Below are positions 19,418-28,960 of a DNA stretch of 64,000 nt, piece by piece. The position numbers and the translations under genes were made by a program. The stretch comes from Sphingomonas sp. Y57 (lineage in GTDB: Bacteria; Pseudomonadota; Alphaproteobacteria; Sphingomonadales; Sphingomonadaceae), in assembly GCF_001015195.1 (NCBI RefSeq), contig NZ_LDES01000002.1, forward strand, positions 1 to 64,000, read 5' to 3'. Numbering within the stretch: the first letter of the stretch is position 1; each line of letters starts with the position of its first letter. The notes under the pieces were generated by a model. It searched no databases. It worked only from the letters and a program-made list of their open reading frames with translations, and was not told the origin of the DNA.

Positions 19418-19497
19418 CCCCGGCGGAGGCCGGGGTCTCGGGCGGCTTCTGCGACTCGCTCTTCTCCTCTCCGCTGAGACCCCGGCCTCCGCCGGGG
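19418..19497. repeat. palindromic intergenic repeat, 22-bp perfect arms
   Basis: The left arm 19418-19439 (CCCCGGCGGAGGCCGGGGTC + TC) is the exact reverse complement of 19476-19497, with a 36-nt spacer. The arms themselves contain CCCCGGC/GCCGGGG. The same family appears at 28808, 45835 and 55057. It could form a long RNA hairpin downstream of the 18842 gene. Confidence 0.8.
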
Positions 19498-19582
19498 GCT
19501 ATGGGAAGTGGGTACGGGACGCTGGCCACCCGGCAGGCCACGCGCTACATCCGTCGGATTGCTTCAGGTCGGGGGACCATAC

Positions 19583-20164
19583 ATGCTGAACAGGCGCAGC
19601 CTGCTGGCCGCCGTGCCGGGACTATTGCTCGCGGGGCGCGCCGCGGCGGGGACGCCGGGCATTGCGGGGCAGGCCGGCTTCCAGAAGGAGCTGGCGCCCT
19701 TCTGGGATCAGCTCGCCATGCTGCCCAGCATCCGCGAACCGGCGCGCGAGGCGGCGTCGGACGGCGTCTGCTATATGTTCACCAACAAGGACTGCGCCGT
19801 CTGCCAAGTCGTTCATCAGCAGTTCCCGCAGGGCTTCCGCCGGCTGGAGATGCGCTACGTCATCTATCCCTGGCCGGGCGAACCCTATCGTGAGCTCAAC
19901 TATCTCTACCGGCCGCAGACGACGCTCGCCGAATACCGGACCTATATGGATCACAGGCTGACGGCGACGGTGCCGTCCGACAGCGGTGCTCAGGCCGACC
20001 TCGTCATGGCGGTCGCGGCCGACATGGCCGGGCAGCTCGTCGAGGGCGGCAGCTTCGGGACGCCCTTCTTCTTCCACGCGGTCGAGGGCGCGACGCCGGG
20101 CCGGATGATCTTCAGCGCCGGGGATATCGTCGCGATGGGGCCGCTGCTCGATCGGGCGGCGTGA
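19583..20164 (+). CDS. exported thioredoxin-fold protein with a CxxC site
   Basis: A 193-aa protein starting MLNRRSLLAAVPGLLLAGRA, a Sec or Tat-like signal (two Arg) ending near residue 24. The active-site-like NKDCAVCQ is at residues 69-76. A cis-Pro candidate lies in GSFGTPFFF near residue 164. The layout resembles periplasmic DsbC/DsbG- or thiol:disulfide-type proteins, with a helical insertion between the two halves. Substrate unknown. ATG 19583 is chosen because it starts the signal peptide; a more upstream in-frame start would hide it. Confidence 0.75.
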   Translation: MLNRRSLLAAVPGLLLAGRAAAGTPGIAGQAGFQKELAPFWDQLAMLPSIREPAREAASDGVCYMFTNKDCAVCQVVHQQFPQGFRRLEMRYVIYPWPGEPYRELNYLYRPQTTLAEYRTYMDHRLTATVPSDSGAQADLVMAVAADMAGQLVEGGSFGTPFFFHAVEGATPGRMIFSAGDIVAMGPLLDRAA

Positions 20165-20191
20165 AACGGGCTTGCAGACAAGCGCGCCTGC

Positions 20192-20644
20192 TCAGGCCGC
20201 AGCGCTCGTGGGCACGACGATTTCGCCCTCCTCCTCTCCGTCCCAATAATGAATACGCTGGGCCTGGATGCGGATCATCGCCAGCCCCGGCGTCGCGATT
20301 CCCTGCGGAAACCAGGCGTCGAGATCCTTGCTCCAATGCTCGGCGAAGCGGTCGCTGTTGCGGATGATCTCCGCGCGGCCCTCCACCGCGACGAAGAAGG
20401 GGCGCCGGCCAAGCAGTCCGCTCCGTCCCTGGAAGCCCAGGCCGACCATCGGATCGTTGCGGATATCGGCGACCAGCAGCGTATCCTCCATCGCGAAATA
20501 ATAGCTGTCGCCGTCATAATCGACCTCGCGATTGTTGCTCATCGGCCGCGCGGCGATCGCGCCGCCGGCGGTGCGGGTCGACAACAGGGTGAAATCGATA
20601 TCGCGCATCGTCTCGGCCAGTTCGGCCAGCGTTCGTCCGCTCAT
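20192..20644 (-). CDS. pyridoxamine-5'-phosphate-oxidase-like flavin protein (general stress 26 type)
   Basis: A 150-aa split-barrel protein. The N-terminus MRDIDFTLLSTRTAGGAIAARPM and the later NDPMVGLGFQG segment match the PPOX-class family called general stress protein 26, which binds FMN or F420. The rest (DAWFPQGIATPGLAMIRIQA) follows the family's usual C-terminus. Physiological substrate is unknown. It is a single gene, convergent with the thioredoxin-fold gene at 27 bp. Confidence 0.85.
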   Translation of the reverse strand: MSGRTLAELAETMRDIDFTLLSTRTAGGAIAARPMSNNREVDYDGDSYYFAMEDTLLVADIRNDPMVGLGFQGRSGLLGRRPFFVAVEGRAEIIRNSDRFAEHWSKDLDAWFPQGIATPGLAMIRIQAQRIHYWDGEEEGEIVVPTSAAA

Positions 20645-20702
20645 GGCGCCTCTCCTCCGGTAGGAGAAGGGGAACGCTGGTCATGGCCGATCGCTCCGCT
20701 CG

Positions 20703-21353
20703 TTACGAGGGTGTCGAGCAGGAGATCGCCGCTGTGCTCCAGGGGCAATGCACGGTCCAGCCGAGCGAGGCGTAGAGCGCCCGTCCATCGGCGGTGGCGG
20801 TCAGTACCTGGCGGGCGCCCGGCGAACGGCGGGTGCGCTGGAGCGCGAGCATCAGCGCGCGGCCGAGCCCGCGGCGGCGGTGCGCCGCTTCGGTCGCGAT
20901 CCGATCATAGATGAAGGCGCCGTCGCGTTCGGCGGCATGACCGCTTGCGGCGATCGTGCCGCCCGGAGCCGCAATCCGGGCGAGGGCGCGGTCGCCGTCG
21001 CGCTCCACGGACAACCGATAGCCCTCGGGCAGGGCGAGTTTGCTACCGTCGCCGAAGTTGCCGATGAACGTCATGACATGGGCAAGCGGTTCCAGCCGCC
21101 AGCGCGGCGGCAGCAATGCCGCCAGTTCGGCGTGGGGCGCAGCGAGCTTGAGCAAGACCAGAGGCTCGGTAACGGTTGCTCCGAGCTCGATCAGGCCGGG
21201 GCAGGCGGCGGCGAAGACATGGCGGCGTATCTCGGCCGGCTGGCCGGTGTCGACCCGCCATCCGCCGTGATCGGGCACCGGCGCCGGCAGGTCCCGGACC
21301 ATCGATCGCGCGGCGAGCCACGCCGCGATCAGCCCGGCGTCAACGCCATTCAC
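20703..21353 (-). CDS. GNAT-family N-acetyltransferase
   Basis: A 216-aa protein. The acetyl-CoA loop reads RIATEAAHRRRGLGRALMLAL (R-R-x-G-L-G at about residues 160-165). The N-terminal half is a variable, GNAT-like extension ending in VMTFIGNFGD. The substrate cannot be predicted. It starts 4 bp after the ung stop, so it is cotranscribed with ung. Confidence 0.82.
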   Translation of the reverse strand: MNGVDAGLIAAWLAARSMVRDLPAPVPDHGGWRVDTGQPAEIRRHVFAAACPGLIELGATVTEPLVLLKLAAPHAELAALLPPRWRLEPLAHVMTFIGNFGDGSKLALPEGYRLSVERDGDRALARIAAPGGTIAASGHAAERDGAFIYDRIATEAAHRRRGLGRALMLALQRTRRSPGARQVLTATADGRALYASLGWTVHCPWSTAAISCSTPS

Positions 21354-21357
21354 CGGA

Positions 21358-22074
21358 TCAGGCTAAGGCCGCTGCCTCGACCGGCGGCAGCGCCCAGTCG
21401 ATCGGGGCCATGCCGTGGTGGGCGAGGAAGGCGTTGGCCTTGGAGAAATGCCTGCAACCGAAAAAGCCGCTATGCGCCGACAGCGGTGACGGGTGGGGGG
21501 CCTTCAGGACGAGGTGATGGCCACCCCGGTCGGTGGAATCGACGAAGGCCGCCTTCTTCTGAGCATAGCTGCCCCACAGCATGAAGACGACGGGTTCGGG
21601 CCTGGCGTTGACCAGGCGGATGATCGCGTCCGTGAATTTCTCCCAACCCCGATCGCGGTGCGACGCGGCCAGCCCCATCTCGACCGTCAACACCGAATTG
21701 AGCAGCAGAACACCCTGCCGCGCCCAATGTTCGAGGAAGCCGTGCCCCGGCCGCTCGATACCCAGATCGCTGTGGAGTTCCTTGTAGATGTTGACCAGGC
21801 TGGGCGGCGGCGCGACTCCGGGCCGGACGCTGAAGCACAGGCCGTGCGCCTGGCCGACGCCGTGATAGGGATCCTGCCCCAGAATCACGACGCGGACCTT
21901 GTCGAGCGGAGTGAGGTCGAGGGCGCGGAACCAGTCGCTGGCGACCGGGAAGATGCGCTTCCCGGTCGCCCGTTCTGCCATCAGGAATTCGCGCAGCGCC
22001 GCCATATAGGGGGCGGTGAATTCCCCCGCCAGAGGATCGCGCCAGCTGTCGTGGAGTTTGATGTCGCCCGCCAT
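21358..22074 (-). CDS. ung: uracil-DNA glycosylase, family 1
   Basis: A 238-aa enzyme starting at ATG 22074 ([11 protein letters not shown]). The catalytic water-activating motif GQDPYH is near residues 67-72 and the leucine-loop motif HPSPLSAH is near 195-202. It removes uracil from DNA in base excision repair. An in-frame extension of 14 codons upstream is not conserved. No LexA box precedes it, in contrast to the UdgX gene at 5171, so constitutive expression is likely. It is followed by a GNAT gene in the same operon. Confidence 0.97.
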   Translation of the reverse strand: MAGDIKLHDSWRDPLAGEFTAPYMAALREFLMAERATGKRIFPVASDWFRALDLTPLDKVRVVILGQDPYHGVGQAHGLCFSVRPGVAPPPSLVNIYKELHSDLGIERPGHGFLEHWARQGVLLLNSVLTVEMGLAASHRDRGWEKFTDAIIRLVNARPEPVVFMLWGSYAQKKAAFVDSTDRGGHHLVLKAPHPSPLSAHSGFFGCRHFSKANAFLAHHGMAPIDWALPPVEAAALA

Positions 22075-22160
22075 GGCCGGGTTTTTGGCGCAGCTTGGCC
22101 GGGGGTTCAATCTCATTCTCCGTCCCCGTTGCCCCTCACCACCTGCAGGGCGTAGACGGG

Positions 22161-24599
22161 TCAGATCAGCAGGCGTTCGATCGCCTGGGCGAGCGCGACA
22201 TAGAGTTTGCCCATATCGGACGACAGCGCCGTCATCGCCAGCGCGCTGCCGTCGCGGCTTTCGAGCACACGCCGCAGCAGGGCCTCGAAATCATGGATGT
22301 AGCGGTTCACATGCTCGCGGAAGTCGGCATCACTATCGTAGAGCCGGGCGATACCGGCCGCCTCGTCGCGCCGGAGCAGGCGAACGGCGGCGCGCGTGAA
22401 GGCACCATGGTCGCCGTGGAGATAGGCCTTCCAGGCGCCGTCGGGCACATCGTGCGACAGAAGCTTTGTGACGTCGATCGCCGCCGAGTTGAGGTGCTCG
22501 ATCAGGATCGCGACCTCGCGGCTCACCGTTTCCTGCGCGACGCTTTCCTGGCGCGTTTCTGCGTCGGCAACGCGCTTCTCCATCGAGGCGGCGGCTTCGG
22601 TGATCGACAGCATTTGCGTCAGCAGCCGCTCGCTCGCCAGGTTGGCGGCGGTGACCGCGGCTTCGGCAGTGTCGGAGATCAGGTGGATGCGCTGGGTGAT
22701 CTGGTCGCCGAAGGCGCGCTCGATCGCCTCGGCGCCGCTGCGGGCAAGCTTCTCGCTGGCGTCGGGAATGATCGCCTCGAGCGCCTCGCGGGCGCCGCGC
22801 GCCGCTTCCGACGCGGTCTCGCGCACCTTGAGGATAGCGTCGATCAGCCGCCCACCCGACAGCTCGGACAGCGACCGTATGTTCGCTTCGCTCTCGCCGA
22901 TCAGCCGGCCGAGTTCGTTCGAATGGTCGCGCAGCGCTTCCAGCCGGGCATTGGCTTCCTCCGCGAAGGCGTCGGACAACGCCCGCTGCCGCTCGAGCAG
23001 CGCATCGCCCTCGGCTGCGATACCGGCCATGCGGCGGGCCGCGAGGTCGCCCAGCCCCGCGATTGCCTCGCGCTGCCGGTCGATCATCGTGTCGGCCGAG
23101 CCGAGCCGGTCGGTCGCGCGCTCGACGGTCTGGCTCAACTGCTCGGCCTGGGCGGTGACCGCGCGCATCGTCGCGTCGCCGCGCGCGGCTTCGCTCTCGA
23201 CCTTGCTCATCAGCTGCGGCAGGTCGCGTTCGACATTACCGATGATTGCGTCGAAGGCGATGCGCAGCGCATTGGCGCGGTCTGTCAGGGTGCGTGCGCC
23301 GGCCAGGCTGTTGGTGACCGCCTGGCCGAGGCCGTCGGCATGTTCGCTCAGAGTGACGATCAGCTCGGCGAGGTCGGCAGTCTGCTCGGTTCCGGTCGCG
23401 CCGAGTGCTTCGAAACGGCTCTCGATCGCGCCCAGCGCGTGTTCGAGATTGGCGAACAGGCGGCGGGCGTCCTCATCCTGCTGGGCGAGTTGCTGCGACA
23501 GCGTCTGGGACATAGCACCCATGTCGGTCAGCCGCTGCGCGATCGAGGCGGCGGCGGCGGTGCCGGCCTCGTCGAGGGCCGCGCGGCCATGGTCGATCAT
23601 CGCCGCCATCGCGGCGCGCTGTGCATCGAGGCCGGTGCGGGTCTGCTCGATCGCCATCGCCGCCTTGTCGAGTGTCGCGTCGATCGTGTGGCCCAGTGCG
23701 GAGGCGGTTTCGTCGATCGTCCTTGTGGTGCGCTCGGTACGGGTCTCGATCCGGCCGATCTGGGTAGCGAGCCGGCCCGACGCGGCGCCGATCATCTCGT
23801 CCGCCTCATGACTGCGCGCGATGATCGCGCTCAGTGCGTCGGAGAGGCCCTGGGCATGGTCGCGTGCCGAACCGCCGATCGATCCGATCAGACCGGACAC
23901 TTCCCTGACCATGTCGAGCGAACGGGGCAGATCGAGCATCAGTCCGCTCATGTCCGAGCGGGCGACCCCGGCCGCGTTGTGGAGAAGCTCGGTCTGGCGC
24001 GCGAGCAGATCGGTCTCGTCGCGCATGTCCATGCTGATCTGCTGCAACTTCTCTGCCGCGCGCTGCCCTTCATCGAGCAGGCTGGCGGTGTGGCCGCTGA
24101 GCGCGTCCCTTCGCTCGTCCAGCGCCGCGGTAATCCGGGCGACCGCATCCTCGAGCCGGCGAGCCTCCAGCCGCATCGACAGGGCGGTTGCGCCGAAGCG
24201 GACGGCTTCGCGCCGCGCGCCGCGCTGGAGCAGGATGTAGAGGATGCCGAGCAGCGCGAGCGGCCCGCAGGCCAGCGCGATACTGTTGGCGATGGCGGGC
24301 AGGTCGGGAGAGGTCGGCACCACGCCGCCGACCAGAAAGCCGATCCAGCCCGCGCCGATCAGCCCCAGCAGGGCTCCGATCGCGATGTCGCCGCCGCGCC
24401 GTGCGGGCAGCGGGGGCAGGCTGTCGTCCGCCCCGTCGTGCGCTTCGCCGAGCAGCAGCTCGCCCGCGTCGCCGCTGTCTCCCGAGGATGTCTCTTCGGT
24501 GGGCGTTTCGGTCGCGGCGGCGGCGCGAACGGCATCGGCTTCGGCCGCGTTCGCGGCCCGCCAGCGATCCAGCGGATGCGGTGCCTTCCCCATGCCCAT
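22161..24599 (-). CDS. large membrane-anchored coiled-coil protein, unknown function
   Basis: An 812-aa protein. Residues 1-70 are soluble and acidic, followed by two transmembrane helices at about 73-95 and 103-125. From residue 130 to about 690 it is almost entirely helical with heptad-like repeats (many Ala, Leu, Glu, Arg; for example [20 protein letters not shown]). The C-terminus is globular ([19 protein letters not shown]). This looks like an inner-membrane protein with a long cytoplasmic coiled coil, similar in layout to methyl-accepting or polarity proteins, but no HAMP or MCP signalling tip is seen. It is divergent from the HPt-like gene, sharing a 77-bp gap. Confidence 0.8.
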   Translation of the reverse strand: MGMGKAPHPLDRWRAANAAEADAVRAAAATETPTEETSSGDSGDAGELLLGEAHDGADDSLPPLPARRGGDIAIGALLGLIGAGWIGFLVGGVVPTSPDLPAIANSIALACGPLALLGILYILLQRGARREAVRFGATALSMRLEARRLEDAVARITAALDERRDALSGHTASLLDEGQRAAEKLQQISMDMRDETDLLARQTELLHNAAGVARSDMSGLMLDLPRSLDMVREVSGLIGSIGGSARDHAQGLSDALSAIIARSHEADEMIGAASGRLATQIGRIETRTERTTRTIDETASALGHTIDATLDKAAMAIEQTRTGLDAQRAAMAAMIDHGRAALDEAGTAAAASIAQRLTDMGAMSQTLSQQLAQQDEDARRLFANLEHALGAIESRFEALGATGTEQTADLAELIVTLSEHADGLGQAVTNSLAGARTLTDRANALRIAFDAIIGNVERDLPQLMSKVESEAARGDATMRAVTAQAEQLSQTVERATDRLGSADTMIDRQREAIAGLGDLAARRMAGIAAEGDALLERQRALSDAFAEEANARLEALRDHSNELGRLIGESEANIRSLSELSGGRLIDAILKVRETASEAARGAREALEAIIPDASEKLARSGAEAIERAFGDQITQRIHLISDTAEAAVTAANLASERLLTQMLSITEAAASMEKRVADAETRQESVAQETVSREVAILIEHLNSAAIDVTKLLSHDVPDGAWKAYLHGDHGAFTRAAVRLLRRDEAAGIARLYDSDADFREHVNRYIHDFEALLRRVLESRDGSALAMTALSSDMGKLYVALAQAIERLLI

Positions 24600-24676
24600 C
24601 CCGTCTACAGGAATCGCGACTCGAGGGATAGCCTCGACTAACCGAATCTTTACCCTTCTCGTCGTCTCTTGCGAGG

Positions 24677-24970
24677 ATGAGCATCCTTCCCGGATCCCTG
24701 GATCGAATGCTGGCCGAAGCGGTCGGCGAAGATGCCGCCGCCGTCGCGGAGCTGCGTGCGCTGTTCCTCGCCTCGGCGACGCGGCATGTGGCCGCGCTGT
24801 CGCAGGCCGTTGGTGTCGCGTCGTGGCGCGACGAGGCGCTCAAGCTGCAGGGTCTGGCCGCCAGTTTCGGGATGACCGAGCTGATGGCGGTCGCCGCGCG
24901 CGCCGCTGACACCGGGCCTGATCCGCTGCTGCTCGACGCGGTCGCCGACGCGCTCGCTGCCTGCCGCTGA
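24677..24970 (+). CDS. HPt-like domain protein without the phospho-His
   Basis: A 97-aa single domain. The core reads DEALKLQGLAASFGMTEL, where active HPt domains have A-H-x-L-K-G-x-A-x-x-x-G. The His position is Leu and the Lys is Gln, so phosphotransfer is not expected. The rest of the four-helix pattern is kept. It starts a same-strand cluster with a nucleotidyltransferase-like membrane protein, a DUF2336 protein and a kinase-like protein that also lacks its His. Confidence 0.65.
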   Translation: MSILPGSLDRMLAEAVGEDAAAVAELRALFLASATRHVAALSQAVGVASWRDEALKLQGLAASFGMTELMAVAARAADTGPDPLLLDAVADALAACR

Positions 24971-25057
24971 CGGAGCCGCTTCCGGCCGCCGCCATTCCGC
25001 TTTGCAGAATCGCCCGACTGACTCTATCCCCGTCGCCTTGCCGAGGGGGACCGAACT

Positions 25058-26281
25058 TTGCCGCTCGCCGCGCTGATCGCCGCGCAGGACCAGACAGATA
25101 TTGGCGACGGGCTCCGCGCCACCCTGCCGCTTGCCGGCCGCACCCTGATCGAGCATCAGGCCGGCCTGGCGATCGCGGCGGGCGCGGCGCACATTGTCGT
25201 GCTGGTCGAACGGGTCCCGGCGGTGCTCGCCCAGGCGGTCGACCGGCTCCGGCGACAGGGTGCCCGGATCGAGATCGCGCGCAGCATCGGCGACGCGATC
25301 GACCGTTTCCACCCTTCCGAGAGGATATTGCTGGTCGCCGACGGCGCGGTCGCGGCACAGGGCGCGGTCGACGCCCTGACCGGTGAGGAGGGGGCCGCGC
25401 TGCTCGCGGTGCCCGACGAACAGGACCATGCCGCGTTCGAACGTATCGATGCGACCGAGCGCTGGGCCGGCTATGCGTTGCTCGACAAGGCGATGCTCGA
25501 GGCGACCGCCCGAATGCTCGGAGACTGGGACCTGAGCTCGACCCTTTTGCGTCGGCTGGTGCAGGACGATGCCGCGCGAATCCCAGCGCTGGATCCCAGC
25601 GGCGAGCGGCCGTTGCCGCCGCCGGTGCTGGCGATCGGCCCAGGCGCGATCGGGGCGATCGAGGCTGGTCTGATGCGTCGCGCGGATCCCGGCGAGGGCA
25701 ATTGGGTCGAGCGCTATCTCCACCGGCTCGTCGCCGGGCCGTTGATCGGCCCCTTGATCGCGCGGCAGATCGACCAGCGACTGGTCGCCGGGGTGGCCGT
25801 GGGGATCGCCTGGTTTGCGGCGCTACTCGCCGGCTTCAAGCTGTTCTGGGGGGCGGCACTTCTGCTGCCGATCGCGGCGGCGACGGCCTCCGCGGCGCGG
25901 CGCATGGCGCGGATCTGGGGCGGCGTGGCCGAACCCACCGGGCTCGCCGCTCTGGCCCGCCATGCCGGGGCGCTGGCGGCGCTGCTGCTGCTCGCCCGGC
26001 TGCTCGCCGCCGAGGGCGGCTGGGGCTGGTGGCTGGTCGCCGCGCTACCGCCTGTCGCGCTCATCGGCGCGGGTGCGCTCGAGACGATCATCGCGGCGAT
26101 CCGGACGTCGCCCGCGCCGCGATGGCTGGCGAGCACCGACGCGCTGGTCTGGCTGGCGCCCGCGGTCGCCGTGCTTGGCGGCTGGCGCTGGATGCTCGCC
26201 GCGCTCGCGGCCTATGCCGTCCTGTCCTTCGTCGAAAGATTCGCGACGGCGTGGAAGGGCGCGCGTATGTGTGACATGTGA
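25058..26281 (+). CDS. nucleotidyltransferase-like protein fused to a membrane domain
   Basis: A 407-aa protein. Residues 1-205 resemble a GT-A nucleotidyltransferase fold: ALIAAQ, LPLAGRTLIEHQ, AHIVVLVERV and a LLVADG stretch near residue 93. The C-terminal half has about five to six hydrophobic helices (for example ALAALLLLARLLAA). The usual CDP-alcohol transferase signature is missing, so the membrane part is not assigned. TTG 25058 is the likely start, with AGGGGGA 7 bp upstream. The function may be making or moving a nucleotide-linked polyol or lipid precursor, as a guess. Confidence 0.7.
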   Translation: MPLAALIAAQDQTDIGDGLRATLPLAGRTLIEHQAGLAIAAGAAHIVVLVERVPAVLAQAVDRLRRQGARIEIARSIGDAIDRFHPSERILLVADGAVAAQGAVDALTGEEGAALLAVPDEQDHAAFERIDATERWAGYALLDKAMLEATARMLGDWDLSSTLLRRLVQDDAARIPALDPSGERPLPPPVLAIGPGAIGAIEAGLMRRADPGEGNWVERYLHRLVAGPLIGPLIARQIDQRLVAGVAVGIAWFAALLAGFKLFWGAALLLPIAAATASAARRMARIWGGVAEPTGLAALARHAGALAALLLLARLLAAEGGWGWWLVAALPPVALIGAGALETIIAAIRTSPAPRWLASTDALVWLAPAVAVLGGWRWMLAALAAYAVLSFVERFATAWKGARMCDM

Positions 26282-26323
26282 GGGTTTAGCTTCGATTTAA
26301 CGACATTTCGCTATGCACGAAGC

Positions 26324-27436
26324 ATGATGGGGCTGGAGGACGAACGGCAGGAGATGGGGAGGCCCGCATCGTCGCGCTGGCTCACCGATGCCGCGCGCGC
26401 CCTCGATAGCGTCGAAAGCCGGGTCGGCCGAGCGGCGGGCGACCTGTTCCGCCCCGACGGCCCCGACCTTTCGGACCAGCATCGTGCCCAGATCGCGCAG
26501 CTGATGCGCGCGCTGATCGGCGCGATCGAGGATGAACTGCGCATCCGCCTGATCGAGTCGCTGGCGGACGAGCCGCGTCCGGAACTGCTCGCCGCACTTG
26601 GCTCGGCGACGATGCCGATCGCGCAGCCTCTGCTGGAACGGACCCGGTTGCTGCGGGAGCCGGATCTGGTCGCGGCGATGCTGCGGCGGGTCGACGAGCA
26701 TCGTCTCGCGCTGATGCTGGGCCGCGACTCGCCCTATCATGTCGCCGATCTGGCGCAGCGACTGCTCGACTTCGGCGACGAGGGGATCGCCGAGGCGACG
26801 ATGGCGCTGCTGGTCGCCGAAAGTCGTCGCTACGATCCGTTCGGGGATCCGGCGCTGGCGCGGACCGATCTGCCGCCTGGGCCACATCGCAAGCTGCTCT
26901 GGGCCGTGGCGGCGGCGCTGCGCCACTATCTGATCCGCCACCACGGTCTGCCCGACAGCCAGGCCGACCTGTTGCTCGCCGCCGCGGTGCGCGCGCTGCT
27001 CGCCGATCACGACGATGCCGACACGCTGGAGGGCCGCGCCGATACGCTCGCCGAGCTTCTCGACGGAGCTGGGCTGATCGACGACGCGCTGCTCGTCGAC
27101 GCGCTGGAGGAGGGCTGGCTGGCGCTGTTCACCGCGTCGGTCGCGCGGCGGGCGGGGATCGATTCGGCGGGTGTCTGGTCGATGATCACCGATCCGTCGG
27201 GAATGATGCTCGGCACGGTGCTCCGCGCGATCGACTGCGGGCGTGATGCTGCGGTGACGATGCTGTGGCGAATCGGATCTGCCGAGGGCGCCGACGAGGA
27301 GGCAATCGTCGCCCGCGCCGAAGCATTCAACACGCTCGACCGGCGCGAGGCGGCCGAGGCGGTGCTGATCTGGCGGCTCGATCCCAATTATCGTCGCGCC
27401 GTGATCGAGATTGGCGAAGGCGGCCGGCGGCGATGA
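26324..27436 (+). CDS. DUF2336 domain protein
   Basis: A 370-aa, largely helical protein. The DUF2336 pattern of short repeated helical units is visible (for example IRLIESLADEPRPELLAALG and PLLERTRLLREPDLVAAM). A HEAT-like array is likely. DUF2336 proteins are often found beside sensor kinases in alphaproteobacteria; the role is not known. Its TGA overlaps the ATG of the kinase-like gene (ATGA), so translation is coupled. Confidence 0.8.
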   Translation: MMGLEDERQEMGRPASSRWLTDAARALDSVESRVGRAAGDLFRPDGPDLSDQHRAQIAQLMRALIGAIEDELRIRLIESLADEPRPELLAALGSATMPIAQPLLERTRLLREPDLVAAMLRRVDEHRLALMLGRDSPYHVADLAQRLLDFGDEGIAEATMALLVAESRRYDPFGDPALARTDLPPGPHRKLLWAVAAALRHYLIRHHGLPDSQADLLLAAAVRALLADHDDADTLEGRADTLAELLDGAGLIDDALLVDALEEGWLALFTASVARRAGIDSAGVWSMITDPSGMMLGTVLRAIDCGRDAAVTMLWRIGSAEGADEEAIVARAEAFNTLDRREAAEAVLIWRLDPNYRRAVIEIGEGGRRR

Positions 27437-28869
27437 ACGCCCCTCATGGCCTGCGCCCGGTGGTCGGCCGGGTCGACGAACGAGGCCGGCTGGTCGAGGC
27501 CGATCCGCCGCTGTTCCGGTTGCACCAGCGCGCCGGCGGCGTGCCGGGCGGGATGCTTGCGGTGCCGCAGCTCTCGTCGGTCGCACGGCTGGCGCGACGG
27601 CTCGGCATCGCCCTGTCACGTCGGGTGATCGCGGCGCAGGGCGATCACGACATCGAGCTATGGGTCCGCGTCCGCCCCGACAGCGGCGGCACCGAACTGC
27701 TCATCACGGGCTGGCAGGAGACGCCGGCGACCCAGCCTCCGCCCGCGCTGGAGGCGCTGCGCTGGCGCGACTTCAGCCGGGCGACCGCCGACTGGATCGT
27801 CGAGACCGACGCGACGCTGCGCGTTACCCATGCACCGTCCAATCTGCCCGCTGCGGTCGGCCAGCCGATCGAGGCGCTGTTCGCGTTGAGCGAGGTGGCG
27901 GATGGGGTGTCGAGCATAGCTGCCGCAGCGGTGGCCGCAGCGCGGTTCGAGGATGAGGAGGCCGTGTTCCGTCTCGGAGCCGGCATCGCCGTGCGGATCG
28001 CGGGCATGCCGCTGATCGGCGAGAGGGAGGGATTCACCGGCTACCAGCTGCTCGTCAGCCGTCGGCCCGTGCATGGCGATCGTGCGCGTCGCCTGCCGGA
28101 TCCGGCTCCGCTCGACGAGGCGTTCGGCAATCAGCTCGGGCAGGCGATGCGGGGGCCGCTCGATCGCATCATCGCCCATGCCGACAGCATTTCGGCGCGC
28201 GGTGACGGCCCGGTGCGGCGCGACTATGCGAGCTATGCCGAGGACATCGCCGGTGCCGGACGCCACTTGCTGGCCCTGGTCGACGATCTGATCGACCTGC
28301 AGACCATCGAGCGCGCCGATTTCCATCCCGAGGCGGACCGGGTCGACCTGATGGAGACCGCGCAGCGCGCCGCTGCGCTGCTCGGCGTGCGCGCGGCGGG
28401 CGTGGGGGTGACGATCGACAGTCCGTCCGGCCAGCCGGTGATCGCGTTGGGCGATGTCCGCCGCGTCCTGCAGGTGCTGATCAACCTGCTGAGCAACGCG
28501 ATCCGTCACTCGCCGCCCGGCGGCAGCATCTGGATAGGCTGCGAGCGGGAAGGCGACATCGTGGCGGTGATCGTCGGCGACGCCGGCGAGGGTATCGGCG
28601 GCGATGACCAGGAGCGCATCTTCGAGCGGTTCGAGAGGCTTGGCCTGCGCGATGGGACCGGCAGCGGACTCGGTCTTTATATCTCCCGGCGGCTGGCGCG
28701 CGCGATGGGCGGCGACCTCGGCGTCGACAGCGCGCCGGGGCAGGGCGCGCGGTTCGTCTTCACGCTGCCGGCGGGGGAGGAGGAGCCCAGTCCCTCCACG
28801 ACTTCGTCATCCCGGCGGAGGCCTGAATCTCGGGCGGTTCCTGCCTCTACCTCTTCTTCTCTCTCCTGA
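27433..28869 (+). CDS. histidine-kinase-like protein lacking the phospho-accepting His
   Basis: A 478-aa soluble protein. Residues 1-215 have a PAS-like sensing part. Residues 228-300 occupy the HisKA place, but the H-box reads GQAMRGPLD (236-244): the usual SHELRTPL His is Gln237. The ATP-binding half is intact: N box NLLSNAIRH (351-359), G1 GDAGEGIG (382-389), F box FERFERLG, and G2 GSGLGLY (410-416). Autophosphorylation is therefore not expected; it may sense ATP, act as a scaffold, or phosphorylate through another protein. The last 25 residues (Ser/Arg/Pro-rich) come from a palindromic repeat (28808-28889) that replaced the natural end. Confidence 0.82.
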   Translation: MNAPHGLRPVVGRVDERGRLVEADPPLFRLHQRAGGVPGGMLAVPQLSSVARLARRLGIALSRRVIAAQGDHDIELWVRVRPDSGGTELLITGWQETPATQPPPALEALRWRDFSRATADWIVETDATLRVTHAPSNLPAAVGQPIEALFALSEVADGVSSIAAAAVAAARFEDEEAVFRLGAGIAVRIAGMPLIGEREGFTGYQLLVSRRPVHGDRARRLPDPAPLDEAFGNQLGQAMRGPLDRIIAHADSISARGDGPVRRDYASYAEDIAGAGRHLLALVDDLIDLQTIERADFHPEADRVDLMETAQRAAALLGVRAAGVGVTIDSPSGQPVIALGDVRRVLQVLINLLSNAIRHSPPGGSIWIGCEREGDIVAVIVGDAGEGIGGDDQERIFERFERLGLRDGTGSGLGLYISRRLARAMGGDLGVDSAPGQGARFVFTLPAGEEEPSPSTTSSSRRRPESRAVPASTSSSLS

Positions 28870-28889
28870 GACCCCGGCCTCCGCCGGGG
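28808..28889. repeat. palindromic repeat overlapping a CDS end
   Basis: The right arm 28868-28889 is identical to the 22-bp right arm at 19476. The left arm (28811-28831) is mutated and does not pair fully. It provides the C-terminal codons and stop of the preceding kinase-like gene. Confidence 0.7.
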
Positions 28890-28910
28890 CGACGAGAGAG
28901 CGGACAAGGA

Positions 28911-28937
28911 AAAAGGCCGGAGCTTTCGCCCCGGCCT
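28911..28937 (-). terminator. terminator of gltA
   Basis: On the minus strand AGGCCGG and CCGGCCT flank a GGCGAAAGCT loop and are followed by TTTTTCC, a good factor-independent terminator downstream of gltA. Confidence 0.75.
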
Positions 28938-28960
28938 CGTCCTTTTCGCTCAGATCACAA

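Noticed and set aside
22075-22160. LexA box before ung
   Set aside because: GTTC-AATCTCA-TTCT in this gap matches only the first half-site.
22095-24641. 848-codon plus-strand frame opposite the coiled-coil gene
   Set aside because: Composition is that of a reversed gene; the minus-strand product has a sensible membrane and coiled-coil layout.
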